This document shows, piece after piece, positions 22,883 through 31,519 of a stretch of DNA of 45,915 nucleotides. The notes below the pieces were generated by a model. The model had not been told where the DNA came from. It ran no database searches and worked only from the letters and a program-made list of their open reading frames with translations. The position numbers were made by a program, and so were the translations under genes. Source of the stretch: Desulfobacterales bacterium (lineage in GTDB: Bacteria > Desulfobacterota > Desulfobacteria > Desulfobacterales > JAFDCJ01); NCBI GenBank assembly GCA_030066155.1, contig JASJCE010000016.1, forward strand, positions 1 to 45,915, written 5' to 3'. The first letter of the stretch is position 1. The number at the start of each line of letters is the position of its first letter.

Positions 22883-24028
22883 TTAGAACTTGAATAGAGT
22901 GCTCTGGCGCCAGGTAAAGTAGGCCGGATCGCGGAAATCATCGATCAGATGATGGGTGAACGGCAGTTCACATTTCTCAAAGAATCTTTCCCATCCGATC
23001 CGTTCGGCCCATTCACCCAGACGCTCGTATTTATTGGCATCCTTTTCGTAGGCCTCGACGATTTGCTTGATCGTTTCGGTCGTTTTCGGCCAGCGCGGTG
23101 CTTCGTTGGGAATAAATGCCACCACGACCTTGGAAAACTTCGGCGCGCTGATGCGGTTGGACACCTTGCCGCCGGCCATGATCACGATACCGTCACCTTC
23201 CGTGTCTGCCAGCGGCATCGACGGGCACATGGTGTAGCAATTACCGCAGAACATGCAGCGTTCTTCTTTGACGGCCACACTGTTCACTTTTTGACCCTGG
23301 AACTCCACTTTGGACGGCTTGATGGCTGCGGTGGGGCAGGCGGCGATCGCCAGGGGAATTTCACACAGCTTGTCCAGATACTCATGATCCAACAGCGGCG
23401 GTTTGCGATGGTATCCCAGAATAGCGATATCCGAGCAGTGTACCGCACCGCACATGTTCAAACAGCAGGCCAGTGAAACGCGCAATTTGGCCGGCAGCTT
23501 GTGTTCTTTGTAGTAGTCAAAAAGTACGTCCATGGTGGCTTTGACCGGCCCGGAGGCATCGGTGGCCGGGGTGTGGCAGTGGATCCAGCCCTGGGTGTGA
23601 ACGATATTGGTGATCGAGGTACCGGTACCGCCGACGGGAAATTTGTAGCTGCCGCCGGCAAACTTGCGGCTTTCGAGATCGGTAACCAGCGGATCGACCT
23701 TGTCCTGGCTGTCCACCATGAATTCGATGTTGTTGCGGGTCGTGAACCGGACGTAGCCGTCGCAATGCTTTTCGGCAATTTCACAGATCTCACGAATGTG
23801 GGTGGTGCTCATCAGACGGGCACCACCGGCTCTGACGGTAAAGACCTTGTCGCCGGATTCGGCCACATGCACCAACACGCCGGGTTTGAGGATCTCATGA
23901 TGCAGCCATTTGCCCTTATTAGCCGCAATAACCGGCGGATAAAAATCGTCATATTTTCTCGGACCGATGTCACTGATACGGTTTTCCATCGGTTTGTCAG
24001 GATCATAACCTGATGATACAAATGCCAT
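22883..24028 (-). CDS. dsrB: Dissimilatory sulfite reductase beta subunit DsrB
   Basis: DsrB carries the catalytically active siroheme of the alpha2-beta2 sulfite reductase, the terminal enzyme of sulfate respiration in the cytoplasm. The 381-residue protein has the siroheme-cluster cysteines Cys151 (HCHTPATD), Cys188, Cys189 and Cys193 ([16 protein letters not shown]), and a ferredoxin domain with Cys231 and C258-C261-C264-C268 ([13 protein letters not shown]). Its length is typical. The start has GGGGGA upstream and lies 11 bases after dsrA. No residue expected to be essential is seen to be missing. Confidence 0.97.
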   Translation of the reverse strand: MAFVSSGYDPDKPMENRISDIGPRKYDDFYPPVIAANKGKWLHHEILKPGVLVHVAESGDKVFTVRAGGARLMSTTHIREICEIAEKHCDGYVRFTTRNNIEFMVDSQDKVDPLVTDLESRKFAGGSYKFPVGGTGTSITNIVHTQGWIHCHTPATDASGPVKATMDVLFDYYKEHKLPAKLRVSLACCLNMCGAVHCSDIAILGYHRKPPLLDHEYLDKLCEIPLAIAACPTAAIKPSKVEFQGQKVNSVAVKEERCMFCGNCYTMCPSMPLADTEGDGIVIMAGGKVSNRISAPKFSKVVVAFIPNEAPRWPKTTETIKQIVEAYEKDANKYERLGEWAERIGWERFFEKCELPFTHHLIDDFRDPAYFTWRQSTLFKF

Positions 24029-24039
24029 GGTTTTTCCCC

Positions 24040-25353
24040 CTATCTCTGATGATATTTTCTGTATTCATTGATGTCACGTGTCCAACCACCCTCGACTTCA
24101 TCTTCCTTCCAGAAGATATAGGGGTTGGTCCTGGGTTCCTGAACCATCCGCGGATCGGGGTCAAGCCCGGTCACCTCGAGCAGTTTCTGGAAGCCCTGGC
24201 GTTTCATGAGTTCACCGAGGCGCTCGCGGTTCTTGCCTTCTTCCATCCACCAATCCCATATGTTTTCAATAACTTCTTTGATTTCATCATAGGGATCTTC
24301 GGCTTTGATGAAGGGAACCAGCATGGAGCCCATCTGAGCACCATCCAGGATCGGGGCCTTGGCGCCGACCAGGATCGACAGTCCCCTGTCTTCGCCAATC
24401 CGCAAAGCCTGGGGCATAACGTTGATGCAGTGCATGCAACGGTTACATTCCTTGTCTTCAATCATCAGTTTATTGCCTTCCATCCACATACAATCGGTGG
24501 GGCACAGATCGATGACTTCCTTTTGAATGTCAAAGGCACCCCAGTCATGGCCGTCGTGATCGTTGGCATTGGGAGCAATTTCACCGCCGATGTAAGCCTG
24601 GACCGCTTCCTGGTCAATGCGGATATCATCGCGCCAGGTTCCGATGAAGGCCATGTCGGCCCGGGCAATGGAGGCCACGCAGCCGTTCGGGCATCCGTCA
24701 AATTTGAGCTTGAACTTGTAAGGGAAGGCCGGTCTGTGGAGCTCGTCCTGATATTCCTGAGTCAAATGATAGCAAAGCGCCTGGGTGTCGTAGCAGGCAT
24801 ATTCGCAACGGGCCATACCGATACAGTCTGCGGGGGTGCGCATATTGGAACCCGAGCCACCCAAATCCTGGTTTAAATTATGGGTCAACTCGAAAAAAAT
24901 CTCTTCCAGCTGCGGGGTGGTGGTACCCAAAAAAATGATATCACCGGTGGAGCCATGCATATTGGTGATGCCGCTGCCGCGAAAATCCCAGAGGTCACAG
25001 AGTTTTCTCAGAAATTCGGTCGTGTAAAATTTGCCGCCGGGCTGGTTGACGCGCATGGTGTGGAAATGCGCCACACCCGGGAATTCTTCGGGCTGGTCGC
25101 AGTACCGGCCGATTACGCCACCGCCGTAACCGAAAACACCGACAATTCCGCCGTGCTTCCAGTGGGTTCGGCCATGCTTGAAAGAAAGCTCCAGCACACC
25201 CATCAGGTCTTCGACCACATCCGCGGGAATCTGGAATTCGATATTCTCCTCGTTTTTGGCCCTCACTTCGGCCTGTTGCTTCATATCAGACACAAAGCTT
25301 GGCCACGGCCCGCTTTCAAGCTGGTCCAACAAAGGGGTTTCGTGTTTTGCCAT
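24040..25353 (-). CDS. dsrA: Dissimilatory sulfite reductase alpha subunit DsrA
   Basis: DsrA pairs with DsrB to reduce sulfite, passing the bound sulfur to DsrC (not in this window). The 437-residue protein has the siroheme-[4Fe-4S] ligands C177-x5-C183 (CIGMARC) and C221-x3-C225 (CPNGC), and an inserted ferredoxin domain with C284-C288 and C303-C306-C309 (CPTDC, CNRCMHC). The reductive bacterial type is indicated by the neighbouring dsrD and dsrN. The start has a strong GGAGGT ribosome binding site. A possible -10 TATAAT lies about 100 bases upstream. Confidence 0.97.
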   Translation of the reverse strand: MAKHETPLLDQLESGPWPSFVSDMKQQAEVRAKNEENIEFQIPADVVEDLMGVLELSFKHGRTHWKHGGIVGVFGYGGGVIGRYCDQPEEFPGVAHFHTMRVNQPGGKFYTTEFLRKLCDLWDFRGSGITNMHGSTGDIIFLGTTTPQLEEIFFELTHNLNQDLGGSGSNMRTPADCIGMARCEYACYDTQALCYHLTQEYQDELHRPAFPYKFKLKFDGCPNGCVASIARADMAFIGTWRDDIRIDQEAVQAYIGGEIAPNANDHDGHDWGAFDIQKEVIDLCPTDCMWMEGNKLMIEDKECNRCMHCINVMPQALRIGEDRGLSILVGAKAPILDGAQMGSMLVPFIKAEDPYDEIKEVIENIWDWWMEEGKNRERLGELMKRQGFQKLLEVTGLDPDPRMVQEPRTNPYIFWKEDEVEGGWTRDINEYRKYHQR

Positions 25354-25665
25354 TATTTACCTCCATTTGAATTAATAAAATTTACCGAAGACTTACGAAT
25401 GCTCCCAAATTCAGGAGAACTACTGTTGTCACCTCCTCTCCATATTTGGATTATATATGTCACCGTTCTGATAATTCGGATAAATTGACCCATTTTTGAT
25501 ATCAAGGGGCAGGTATAGAATTTATCAGGCCCAATGTCAATAAAAAACGACGGTTTATTGAGGTTAACAGATTAAAAAAATTAAAAATTAGCAAATACAC
25601 AGGATCTAGTGGGGAATTAAATGCGCTATACTTCATATTGTATCCCGATCGATCTACAATGCGAT
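25354..25665 (-). other. dsrA leader and promoter region
   Basis: These 312 bases contain no gene. On the minus strand they hold a candidate -10 (25450-25455), an internal GAGAGGAGGTGAC resembling a ribosome binding site with no good frame after it, and a short CTCC-loop-GGGAG hairpin in the leader. The distal part is A+T-rich. Confidence 0.5.
25450..25455 (-). promoter_or_regulatory. Candidate -10 element of the dsr promoter
   Basis: On the minus strand the sequence reads TGACATATATAATCC, with a perfect TATAAT. No TTGACA-like -35 stands at the right distance, which would suit an activator-dependent or strongly regulated promoter. The transcript start is not known. Confidence 0.4.
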
Positions 25666-26853
25666 TTACCACGCTGGAGGGAGATCTTTAATTGCCTCGT
25701 GGAGCAGGTGGAGGTGTTCATCGAGGTTTTGTCTGATGATGTGAGTTTCGGGAGCCTCGGGAGCAAATGTTTGCAGGATGGAATCCGACAGTTCAAGCAG
25801 GTCCGCGGGACTGCAAACAGATAGGTAGTATGCGAAGCAGGTGTCAACCGCGTCGGGTAAATCGGGATTCGTCGATTTTTTTGAAAGCCCTTCCAGAACC
25901 CCGGCCAGCGTGCTTTGAACGGCTCCCGGATCCGACCATACGATATCGCCGACCCCGTCAATGCGATCCAACCGCACCCGGAAGGATATTATTAATAAAA
26001 AAATCAACAGCGCCTGAAGAATCTGCTCGGCGCCGGCGTTTCCGGCTGCCTGATTTGTCGATTTCCGGAACAGCGGTGAGTACCGCCGAACGGTAATCAA
26101 TTTCAAATTGATATCGTTTCCGACCCGCCTCAGAACAAAATCGCCTGCAGCATGATGCCATTGGCTAATGTGCTCAAACGTGTTGATATTGTAATAAAAG
26201 GTCAGTATGGCGGCAGCCTGACGGTAGACGTGCAAGGTTTGTTCAGGGGACAGAAAATAGCGGCCGTTGCGATCATCCCAGACACGAAACTGGTTGAAGT
26301 AGCCGGAAGTTTCCCGGGATATGTGAAATTCGTGATAGTCCTGCAGCCATTCCGCCATGAACATTTTAAATGAATTGCCGCCGGCTGACGTTACCTGCCC
26401 AAAGCTGTAGACTTCGGGCAAAAAAGTCCGTGGAAATTCGGCATTGAGTCGTTTTAAATTATGGAATTCATCGTCAATGAACGCTTCACCGGTCGGGGAC
26501 ACCGCCGTATTAAGCACAAATTCCAGCTCTTGACCATGTGCATCCACAACAATCCGGGCCGGGTGATAAAATTCGCCATGTTTTTCAAGGTGAATCTGGA
26601 TACCGCTGACATCATTCGACAGGATCTCCTCATTCAGCCTCTGTGACAGCGCCCTGGACAGCACGTGGAAACCATCCTGTTCAAAAAATGAACGAATAGC
26701 CTCAAAGTATTCCCCGTGAGTAACGATAGTTTCAAGGGATTTTCCGGAGGACGGTCGCGCCAGAGGCAAAGGATCGCCCCAGACCGAATCCGCAGATGAC
26801 AGTTGGGTATCAGAAGGAGAGATGAAATAGGAGAATGTAGGAGAATCCGGCAT
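25666..26853 (-). CDS. Unrecognised protein upstream of dsrA, possibly kinase-like fold
   Basis: I do not recognise this 395-residue soluble protein. It has no signal peptide; one hydrophobic stretch (QILQALLIFLLIISF, about 280) could be a buried helix. The layout loosely recalls aminoglycoside-phosphotransferase-like kinases: a beta-rich N-lobe (IQIHLEKHGEFYHPARIVVD, 85-104), a helix with Glu (FIDDEFHNLKRLNAEF), a hinge-like MAEWLQDYHEFHI and a later WHHAAGDFVL; this is inference from pattern only. It lies between the TPR gene and dsrA on the same strand, 312 bases before dsrA, and may belong to the sulfite reduction neighbourhood. The ribosome binding site is weak and the first 35 residues may not be native. 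Confidence 0.7.
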   Translation of the reverse strand: MPDSPTFSYFISPSDTQLSSADSVWGDPLPLARPSSGKSLETIVTHGEYFEAIRSFFEQDGFHVLSRALSQRLNEEILSNDVSGIQIHLEKHGEFYHPARIVVDAHGQELEFVLNTAVSPTGEAFIDDEFHNLKRLNAEFPRTFLPEVYSFGQVTSAGGNSFKMFMAEWLQDYHEFHISRETSGYFNQFRVWDDRNGRYFLSPEQTLHVYRQAAAILTFYYNINTFEHISQWHHAAGDFVLRRVGNDINLKLITVRRYSPLFRKSTNQAAGNAGAEQILQALLIFLLIISFRVRLDRIDGVGDIVWSDPGAVQSTLAGVLEGLSKKSTNPDLPDAVDTCFAYYLSVCSPADLLELSDSILQTFAPEAPETHIIRQNLDEHLHLLHEAIKDLPPAW

Positions 26854-26860
26854 GGTTTTA

Positions 26861-26888
26861 TTCTGTCATCTGTCCTCTGTCTTCTGTT
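26861..26888. repeat. Heptamer tract, consensus (A/T)TCTGTC, 4 units
   Basis: Four 7-base units fill the short gap between the TPR gene and the unrecognised gene. They share their consensus with the tracts at 13643-13698 and 14832-14901. Confidence 0.75.
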
Positions 26889-26890
26889 TT

Positions 26891-27511
26891 TTACCGATAC
26901 GGTTCGAGTTGGGTTAAGAATTCCGGCGCCACTTCATATCCGAGCTCCACCGCTTTATCGGCATGCTGAATTGCCAGTTCATAATCTTTTTTTTCCAGAT
27001 AAGCGACGGCCAGGTTGTTGTGGGCCGGGGCAAACTCGGCATGCAGTTTAATGGCTTTTAGATTCGCTTCGATACTGTCATCAATGCGCCCCTTGATCAG
27101 GTAGGCATTGCCAAGATTGGTAAAGGCCTGAATGTATCTGAAATTGAAACGGGTGGCCTTTTCCAGGTTCTTGATCGCCTCGTCTATATTGCCTCTTTGG
27201 AGTTCCACAAAGCCGATGTTGCCAAAACCTTCCGAAAAACCCGGTTTGGCTTTAACCGCCATTTTATTGTATTTTAGGCAGCCGTCCAGATCATCGCGCT
27301 GCAGGCATAGGCCGCCAAGCAAAACGTAAGCCTCAGCCATACCCGGGCTGCAATCAATGGCTTCGTGCAGTTCTTTCTCAGCCTCGTCATATTTTTTTTG
27401 ACCTATGAGGGCAACTGCAAGGTTATAGTGGGCATTTCCGCATTCCGGATTTGCTGCAATGCCGGCCCGCTGCTGGGCGATGAACTCCTCTGCGTTTTTG
27501 GCTTTCTTCAT
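26891..27511 (-). CDS. Tetratricopeptide repeat protein
   Basis: The 206-residue cytoplasmic protein consists almost entirely of about five 34-residue TPR units (for example NAHYNLAVALIGQKKYDEAE, then AYVLLGGLCLQRDDLDGCLK, then AFTNLGNAYLIKGRIDDSIE). TPR proteins form helical scaffolds for protein binding. There is no signal peptide or enzyme domain. It precedes the unrecognised gene and dsrA on the same strand, with a ribosome binding site AAAGGAA. Its partner is unknown; a role in assembling sulfite reductase or a membrane redox complex is only suggested by place. Confidence 0.88.
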   Translation of the reverse strand: MKKAKNAEEFIAQQRAGIAANPECGNAHYNLAVALIGQKKYDEAEKELHEAIDCSPGMAEAYVLLGGLCLQRDDLDGCLKYNKMAVKAKPGFSEGFGNIGFVELQRGNIDEAIKNLEKATRFNFRYIQAFTNLGNAYLIKGRIDDSIEANLKAIKLHAEFAPAHNNLAVAYLEKKDYELAIQHADKAVELGYEVAPEFLTQLEPYR

Positions 27512-27716
27512 TATCGAATTCCTTTGTTGTTCAATATGGTTCCAGGCCTAACCGCCTGATTACGACAATAATAATGCCCTTTCGGCTTGTCAAAATCTAT
27601 CTTTTTGCTTGACATCACAGAGCCTTTTTCCTACCGTTCCGATCGTACTGAAAAAACGGGGTATATAAACCGGTAATAAAAAAAAGACAATACTTTTATC
27701 ACAACGGGGGGTCTTT

Positions 27717-28751
27717 ATGAAATCGGGTTGCTACACCGCTATCGCCACGCCGTTTAAAGACGGCGCCGTTGACTACGAAAACCTGGAAAAACTTGTGGAT
27801 TTCCAGATTCAAAATGGTATCACCGGTATCATCGCCGTTGGAACGACCGGAGAAAGTCCGGTGTTGGATTGGGATGAACACAACAGGGTTACCGAAATCA
27901 TCACCGCTAAAACCAAAGGCAAATGTCCCTGCATCGCCGGGACCGGCAGCAACAACACGACTGAGACGATGGCCGGAACCAAACATGCAGCCGATGCCGG
28001 CGCCGACGGGGTTTTGCTCGTCGACCCTTACTATAATGGACCCAGTTCTCTGGAAATCCGTCGGGAATATGTCGCACCGGTGGCGGCCGCCTTTCCGGAT
28101 TTAGAAATTGTACCCTATGTTATTCCAGGCAGGACGGGGGCGCAGCTCTTGCCGGAGGATCTGGCACTGCTGTATCAGGCCCACCCGAATGTCGCGACAG
28201 TCAAAGAAGCCACGGCCGATCCCAATAACATGAGAAGAACCCGGGAATGCTGCGGGCCGGACTTTACGATCCTGTCCGGCGATGACGGAATGACGTTTGA
28301 AATGATGACTGATCCTCAAATTAAGGCGGCCGGCGTCATTTCGGTCGTTTCGAACGTTGCTCCGCGGGCGCTGAATGAAATGGTGCGGCTGCTGGCTCAG
28401 GGTGAAGATTCCCAGGCCAAAGCACTTAAGCAGAAACTGGAGCCCCTGTTCGGGCTGGTGACGATCAAAACAACAGAGCAAACGCCTTTCGGACAAGTGG
28501 AGTGCCGGGCCAGAAATCCGCTCGGTCTGAAAACGCTGATGGCGATCCTGGGAATGCCGTCCGGTATGTGCCGGCCACCGCTGGGGAAAATGACCCGCAA
28601 CGGCATTGAGGTCGTATTGGAAGCCGCCCGCAACGTTTACACGAATGCGCCGGAAATCCTTCAGCCGGCAGCGGACTTTTTTAACCTCGACATCGAGGAG
28701 AGACTTGAAAATCCGAAATATCGAGAAGGGCTGTATTACGAGAGTTACTAA
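27717..28751 (+). CDS. DapA/NanA-family lyase (dihydrodipicolinate synthase-like), extended
   Basis: This is a class I aldolase of the DHDPS family, forming a Schiff base with pyruvate. The 344-residue protein has the signature GIIAVGTTGESPVL (37-50), Tyr134 and Arg138 in YVIPGRTG, and the Schiff-base Lys163 in ATVKEATAD. True DapA is about 290 residues; this one has a longer middle section (about 225-280) and a C-terminal tail. It may be the lysine-pathway DapA of this organism or a relative acting on another 2-oxo acid. It is a single gene on the plus strand with GGGGGG before the ATG; no lysine-pathway gene is adjacent. Confidence 0.82.
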   Translation: MKSGCYTAIATPFKDGAVDYENLEKLVDFQIQNGITGIIAVGTTGESPVLDWDEHNRVTEIITAKTKGKCPCIAGTGSNNTTETMAGTKHAADAGADGVLLVDPYYNGPSSLEIRREYVAPVAAAFPDLEIVPYVIPGRTGAQLLPEDLALLYQAHPNVATVKEATADPNNMRRTRECCGPDFTILSGDDGMTFEMMTDPQIKAAGVISVVSNVAPRALNEMVRLLAQGEDSQAKALKQKLEPLFGLVTIKTTEQTPFGQVECRARNPLGLKTLMAILGMPSGMCRPPLGKMTRNGIEVVLEAARNVYTNAPEILQPAADFFNLDIEERLENPKYREGLYYESY

Positions 28752-28804
28752 GTGCTGGTACCACCGTGGCCTGCTAGTATGAGTAGCTTGCCAGCCTGAT
28801 TTGG

Positions 28805-28832
28805 GTTTCAGTGTTCAGTGTTCAGGTTTCAG
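28805..28832. repeat. Heptamer tract, consensus TGTTCAG, 4 units
   Basis: GTTTCAG, TGTTCAG, TGTTCAG and GTTTCAG follow one another about 55 bases after the DapA-like gene. Confidence 0.8.
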
Positions 28833-28994
28833 CCCAGCCTGTGGCGACAGTTTAATTGATATTTGAAGCTTTGTCGTTTTATCAAATTGTGCAAAACAAA
28901 TGAACGTCCAACATCGAATGAAAGAGTACTGTCTATTTAAAAAGATCGAGCGAAGCCTCCGGCTCGTAGGGGGTTTTAGCGTCTACGCCTCGGA

Positions 28995-29053
28995 GAGCGA
29001 TTCCATCCTTCGAAATTCGTTATTCGACATTCGATATTCTGCGGTTCGCTTTT
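28995..29053 (-). repeat. Shared intergenic word AAAGCGAACCGCA..., copy 2
   Basis: Read on the minus strand this stretch matches 4177-4240: AAAGCGAACCGCA(G/T)AATATCG at one end and TCGAAGGATGGAATCGCT at the other, with a heptamer tract between. Confidence 0.65.
29011..29038. repeat. Heptamer tract, consensus CGANATT, 4 units
   Basis: CGAAATT, CGTTATT, CGACATT and CGATATT follow one another inside the shared intergenic word. Confidence 0.75.
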
Positions 29054-29087
29054 AACGCAAAGGTGTCAGCTAACCAATCAATGGATC

Positions 29088-29115
29088 CTGAAACCCGAAA
29101 CCTGAACACTGAAAC
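29088..29115. repeat. Heptamer tract, consensus CTGAAAC, 4 units
   Basis: Four 7-base units end close to the stop of the YkgJ-like gene. The consensus is that of the tract at 5403-5437. Confidence 0.78.
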
Positions 29116-29126
29116 CTCATTCCTTT

Positions 29127-29930
29127 TCACCCGGCTGTTCCTGCCCCTTCTTTCATCCTGAAATCCCCTTCTTTGAACAACAGCCATTTGAGCCATCTCA
29201 GACCGAATTGCAGCAGGGCAACTTCGTCTTCTTTTAGATTCTCAAGCTCCGCTGCTTCGATCTCGTATCGCTTCAAAAAAGAGCTTTCAAATACAAATTC
29301 ACGAAATTTGTCGATATTGTAGCTGACCATGAAAAACATGTTTTTGGTCTGCTCGGTCCATTTCATATTGGGCGGAAACGAGCGCTTTCTTACTACCAGT
29401 TCGGTCCACTCCATATTGATCTGGTCGTGAATATCGACCCCTTGATTCTCACGCCACCCGGCAACCGTCCATTCCTTTTCTTCTTCAAACCCCCGGCAAT
29501 GCGGTTCGTTGACAAAAAAGTAAAATTCTTCTCCTTCAGGATCTTCCTTATTGCTCAGGGTCGCCACACCCAGTGGATAATAGCGGCAGGTGGTTGGCCG
29601 GTCTTCGTATACCAGACACCCATTTTCCCTGACAAAGGGACAGGCTTTGCTTTCAGAGTCCGAGTCTTCGACGTCAAGCAGTTTAAGGGTGACAACCGGT
29701 ATATCGGTTTTCTCCAATATTTGCGGTTCTGTATAAATTGCCAGAAACTCCTCCGAAGACAGACTCAATCGGTTTTTGAGCCGAATAATATCGAAGGGCG
29801 TCAGGATGATGTTGATGTCCTTACAGCAGCGCGTGAAACATTTGACACCGGGATGACAATCAAATTTAAATTTGCTGCCCGGACCGAGGCGGACCGGTTC
29901 AACGTTGGCCATTCGTTCTGGTTTTTCCAT
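29127..29930 (-). CDS. YkgJ-family cysteine cluster protein
   Basis: This is a soluble protein with the CxxxCxxCC-type zinc- or iron-binding cluster of the YkgJ family (UPF0153); the biochemical role of the family is not established. Visible ligands are Cys25, Cys31, Cys35 and Cys36 (DCHPGVKCFTRCC), Cys97, Cys105 (CPFVRENGC) and Cys115 in RPTTCRYYP. The 267-residue length is more than the short family members, owing to a C-terminal half (from about 150) that I do not recognise. It stands alone, convergent with the DapA-like gene. An AGAGAGG precedes the start region. Confidence 0.82.
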   Translation of the reverse strand: MEKPERMANVEPVRLGPGSKFKFDCHPGVKCFTRCCKDINIILTPFDIIRLKNRLSLSSEEFLAIYTEPQILEKTDIPVVTLKLLDVEDSDSESKACPFVRENGCLVYEDRPTTCRYYPLGVATLSNKEDPEGEEFYFFVNEPHCRGFEEEKEWTVAGWRENQGVDIHDQINMEWTELVVRKRSFPPNMKWTEQTKNMFFMVSYNIDKFREFVFESSFLKRYEIEAAELENLKEDEVALLQFGLRWLKWLLFKEGDFRMKEGAGTAG

Positions 29931-29942
29931 ATATATGTACCT

Positions 29943-29984
29943 CTCTGGGTTGGAAGGTTCCGGGTTCAGAGTTTCGGGTTCATA
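29943..29984. repeat. Heptamer tract, consensus GTTCNGG, 6 units
   Basis: Six diverged 7-base units (CTCTGGG, TTGGAAG, GTTCCGG, GTTCAGA, GTTTCGG, GTTCATA) begin 12 bases upstream of the YkgJ-like start. Confidence 0.7.
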
Positions 29985-30129
29985 GGTTTTACCGATAAAA
30001 CATGCTCAATGAATTAATTGAATTCTGGTATACTTAAAAAAATGGTATACACGGCCCTGATGAAATTGCAAAAAGTCAGACATTTTAAAATGAGGTTCCA
30101 TAACCGGTAAAATTTGTTGAGTGCAATAC

Positions 30130-30169
30130 CTTATTTTTGCGTATTTTGCGCCTTTTCGCGGCCCTATCA
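30130..30169. repeat. Recurring GCGCCTTTTCGCGG intergenic word, copy 3
   Basis: The sequence TTTTTGCGTATTTTGCGCC continues as TTTTCGCGGCCCTATCAA. It matches the words at 34-68 (same orientation) and 4904-4937 (opposite). Confidence 0.6.
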
Positions 30170-30171
30170 AC

Positions 30172-30199
30172 CTTGAACCCTGAATCTTGAACCTTTCAA
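30172..30199. repeat. Heptamer tract, consensus CTTGAAC, 4 units
   Basis: CTTGAAC, CCTGAAT, CTTGAAC and CTTTCAA follow directly on the GCGCCTTTTCGCGG word. Confidence 0.7.
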
Positions 30200-30343
30200 C
30201 CTACAAAATTGTTGATTTATCGGGAGAATATACTATATCGGGGTAATAAAAGCGAATTATTTCCTGATTTAAACTAATCCGCCCTGAAACATAATACATC
30301 ATCTGAATCTGCAAAATATATTTTTTAAGCCAAGGAGGATGCG

Positions 30344-31408
30344 ATGGAAATTTCGACCACACGCAGTCAGGAGCTAAAAACAAAGCCGGGGGATGACCGT
30401 CTGGGCTTCGGCAGCATATTTACCGATTATATGTTCAATATGGATTACGACCCCCAAAACGGATGGCATAATCCGCGCATCGAGCCCTATTCTCCTTTTG
30501 TCATGGATCCGGCCACCATGTTTCTGCATTACGGGCAGGGCGTATTCGAAGGACTCAAGGCATATCGCACCGAATCGGGTCAGATTCAGTTATTTCGGCC
30601 CCGGGAGAACATCAGCCGCTTGAATCGCTCCTGCCGGCGCCTTTGCATCCCCGAAATTGATGAGAAGTTTGCCCTTGATGCCATGAAAAAATTGATCGAA
30701 CTGGAAAAAGACTGGGTTCCGGCAGCACCCGAAACATCCCTCTACATACGGCCCACCGTTATCGCCACGGATCCGTTTTTGGGCGTCAGGGCCTCTAACA
30801 CCTATCGCTATTTCATCATTCTATCGCCGGTTGGCGCATACTACCCGGAAGGATTCAATCCCATCAAAATTCTGGTTACGTCGGACTACGTGCGCGCAGT
30901 TAGAGGCGGCATTGGGGAGGCCAAAACCCCGGGGAATTACGCCGCCAGTCTGCTGGCCGGAGAAGAGGCCCACAAAGCCGGCTACACCCAGGTACTCTGG
31001 CTGGACGGGGTGGAACAAAAATATCTGGAAGAAGTTGGGTCCATGAACATCTTTTTCGTAATCGGTGATGAGATCGTCACCCCTGAGTTAAACGGCAGCA
31101 TCCTGCCCGGCATTACGCGCAAATCGGTCATCGAACTGGCCAAACATTGGAATGAAAAGGTATCGGAACGTAAAATCACTATCGACGAATTGATGCAGGC
31201 CCATGCGGATGACAGCCTGAAGGAGGTTTTCGGCGCCGGAACCGCGGCTGTCATCTCTCCGGTGGGCCACATCAAATATGGTGAACGGGAAATCACCGTC
31301 AATGACAACCAGACCGGACCGGTGGCAATGAAATACTATAGAGCCATCACCAATATCCAGTATGGCAAGGCTGAAGATCCGCTGGGGTGGATTGAAGTGG
31401 TCACCTGA
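30344..31408 (+). CDS. ilvE: Branched-chain amino acid aminotransferase IlvE
   Basis: This is a class IV PLP aminotransferase that makes or degrades leucine, isoleucine and valine. The 354-residue protein is of the longer, eukaryote-like BCAT type: FLHYGQGVFEGLKAYR (60-75), catalytic Lys194 in GEAKTPGNYA, QVLWLDG and EEVGSMNIFFV. It has a strong AAGGAGGA ribosome binding site and stands alone on the plus strand. Its stop codon touches a heptamer tract. Confidence 0.93.
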   Translation: MEISTTRSQELKTKPGDDRLGFGSIFTDYMFNMDYDPQNGWHNPRIEPYSPFVMDPATMFLHYGQGVFEGLKAYRTESGQIQLFRPRENISRLNRSCRRLCIPEIDEKFALDAMKKLIELEKDWVPAAPETSLYIRPTVIATDPFLGVRASNTYRYFIILSPVGAYYPEGFNPIKILVTSDYVRAVRGGIGEAKTPGNYAASLLAGEEAHKAGYTQVLWLDGVEQKYLEEVGSMNIFFVIGDEIVTPELNGSILPGITRKSVIELAKHWNEKVSERKITIDELMQAHADDSLKEVFGAGTAAVISPVGHIKYGEREITVNDNQTGPVAMKYYRAITNIQYGKAEDPLGWIEVVT

Positions 31409-31442
31409 TATTGGACTTTAGATATCGGATTTCGGATTGGGT
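31408..31442. repeat. Heptamer tract, consensus ATATCGG, 5 units
   Basis: Five 7-base units (ATATTGG, ACTTTAG, ATATCGG, ATTTCGG, ATTGGGT) start on the last base of the ilvE stop codon. Confidence 0.68.
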
Positions 31443-31519
31443 GAAAAATGACTCAACTTTGCTTTCTTAGACAGGTGCAGCATGCATCGGGTAGTATATA
31501 GAATTTTGAGGACGGGATC

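Larger units (their letters stand above)
28752..29126. other. Repeat-rich gap downstream of the DapA-like gene
   Basis: No gene is visible in these 375 bases between two convergent genes. They contain three heptamer tracts, the reverse copy of the AAAGCGAACCGCA word (28995-29053), and a possible weak hairpin CGAGC/GCTCG (28947-28966) followed by GGGGGTTTT. Confidence 0.7.
29931..30343. other. Gap upstream of ilvE
   Basis: These 413 bases between divergent genes contain no gene. They hold two heptamer tracts, a copy of the GCGCCTTTTCGCGG word, and two GGTATAC words 12 bases apart (near 30028-30046). Near 30209, TTGTTG followed after 16 bases by TACTAT is a weak promoter candidate for ilvE. 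Confidence 0.55.

Noticed and set aside
27609-27631. TTGACA upstream of the DapA-like gene as a promoter
   Set aside because: No acceptable -10 stands at 16-18 bases, so I did not list it.
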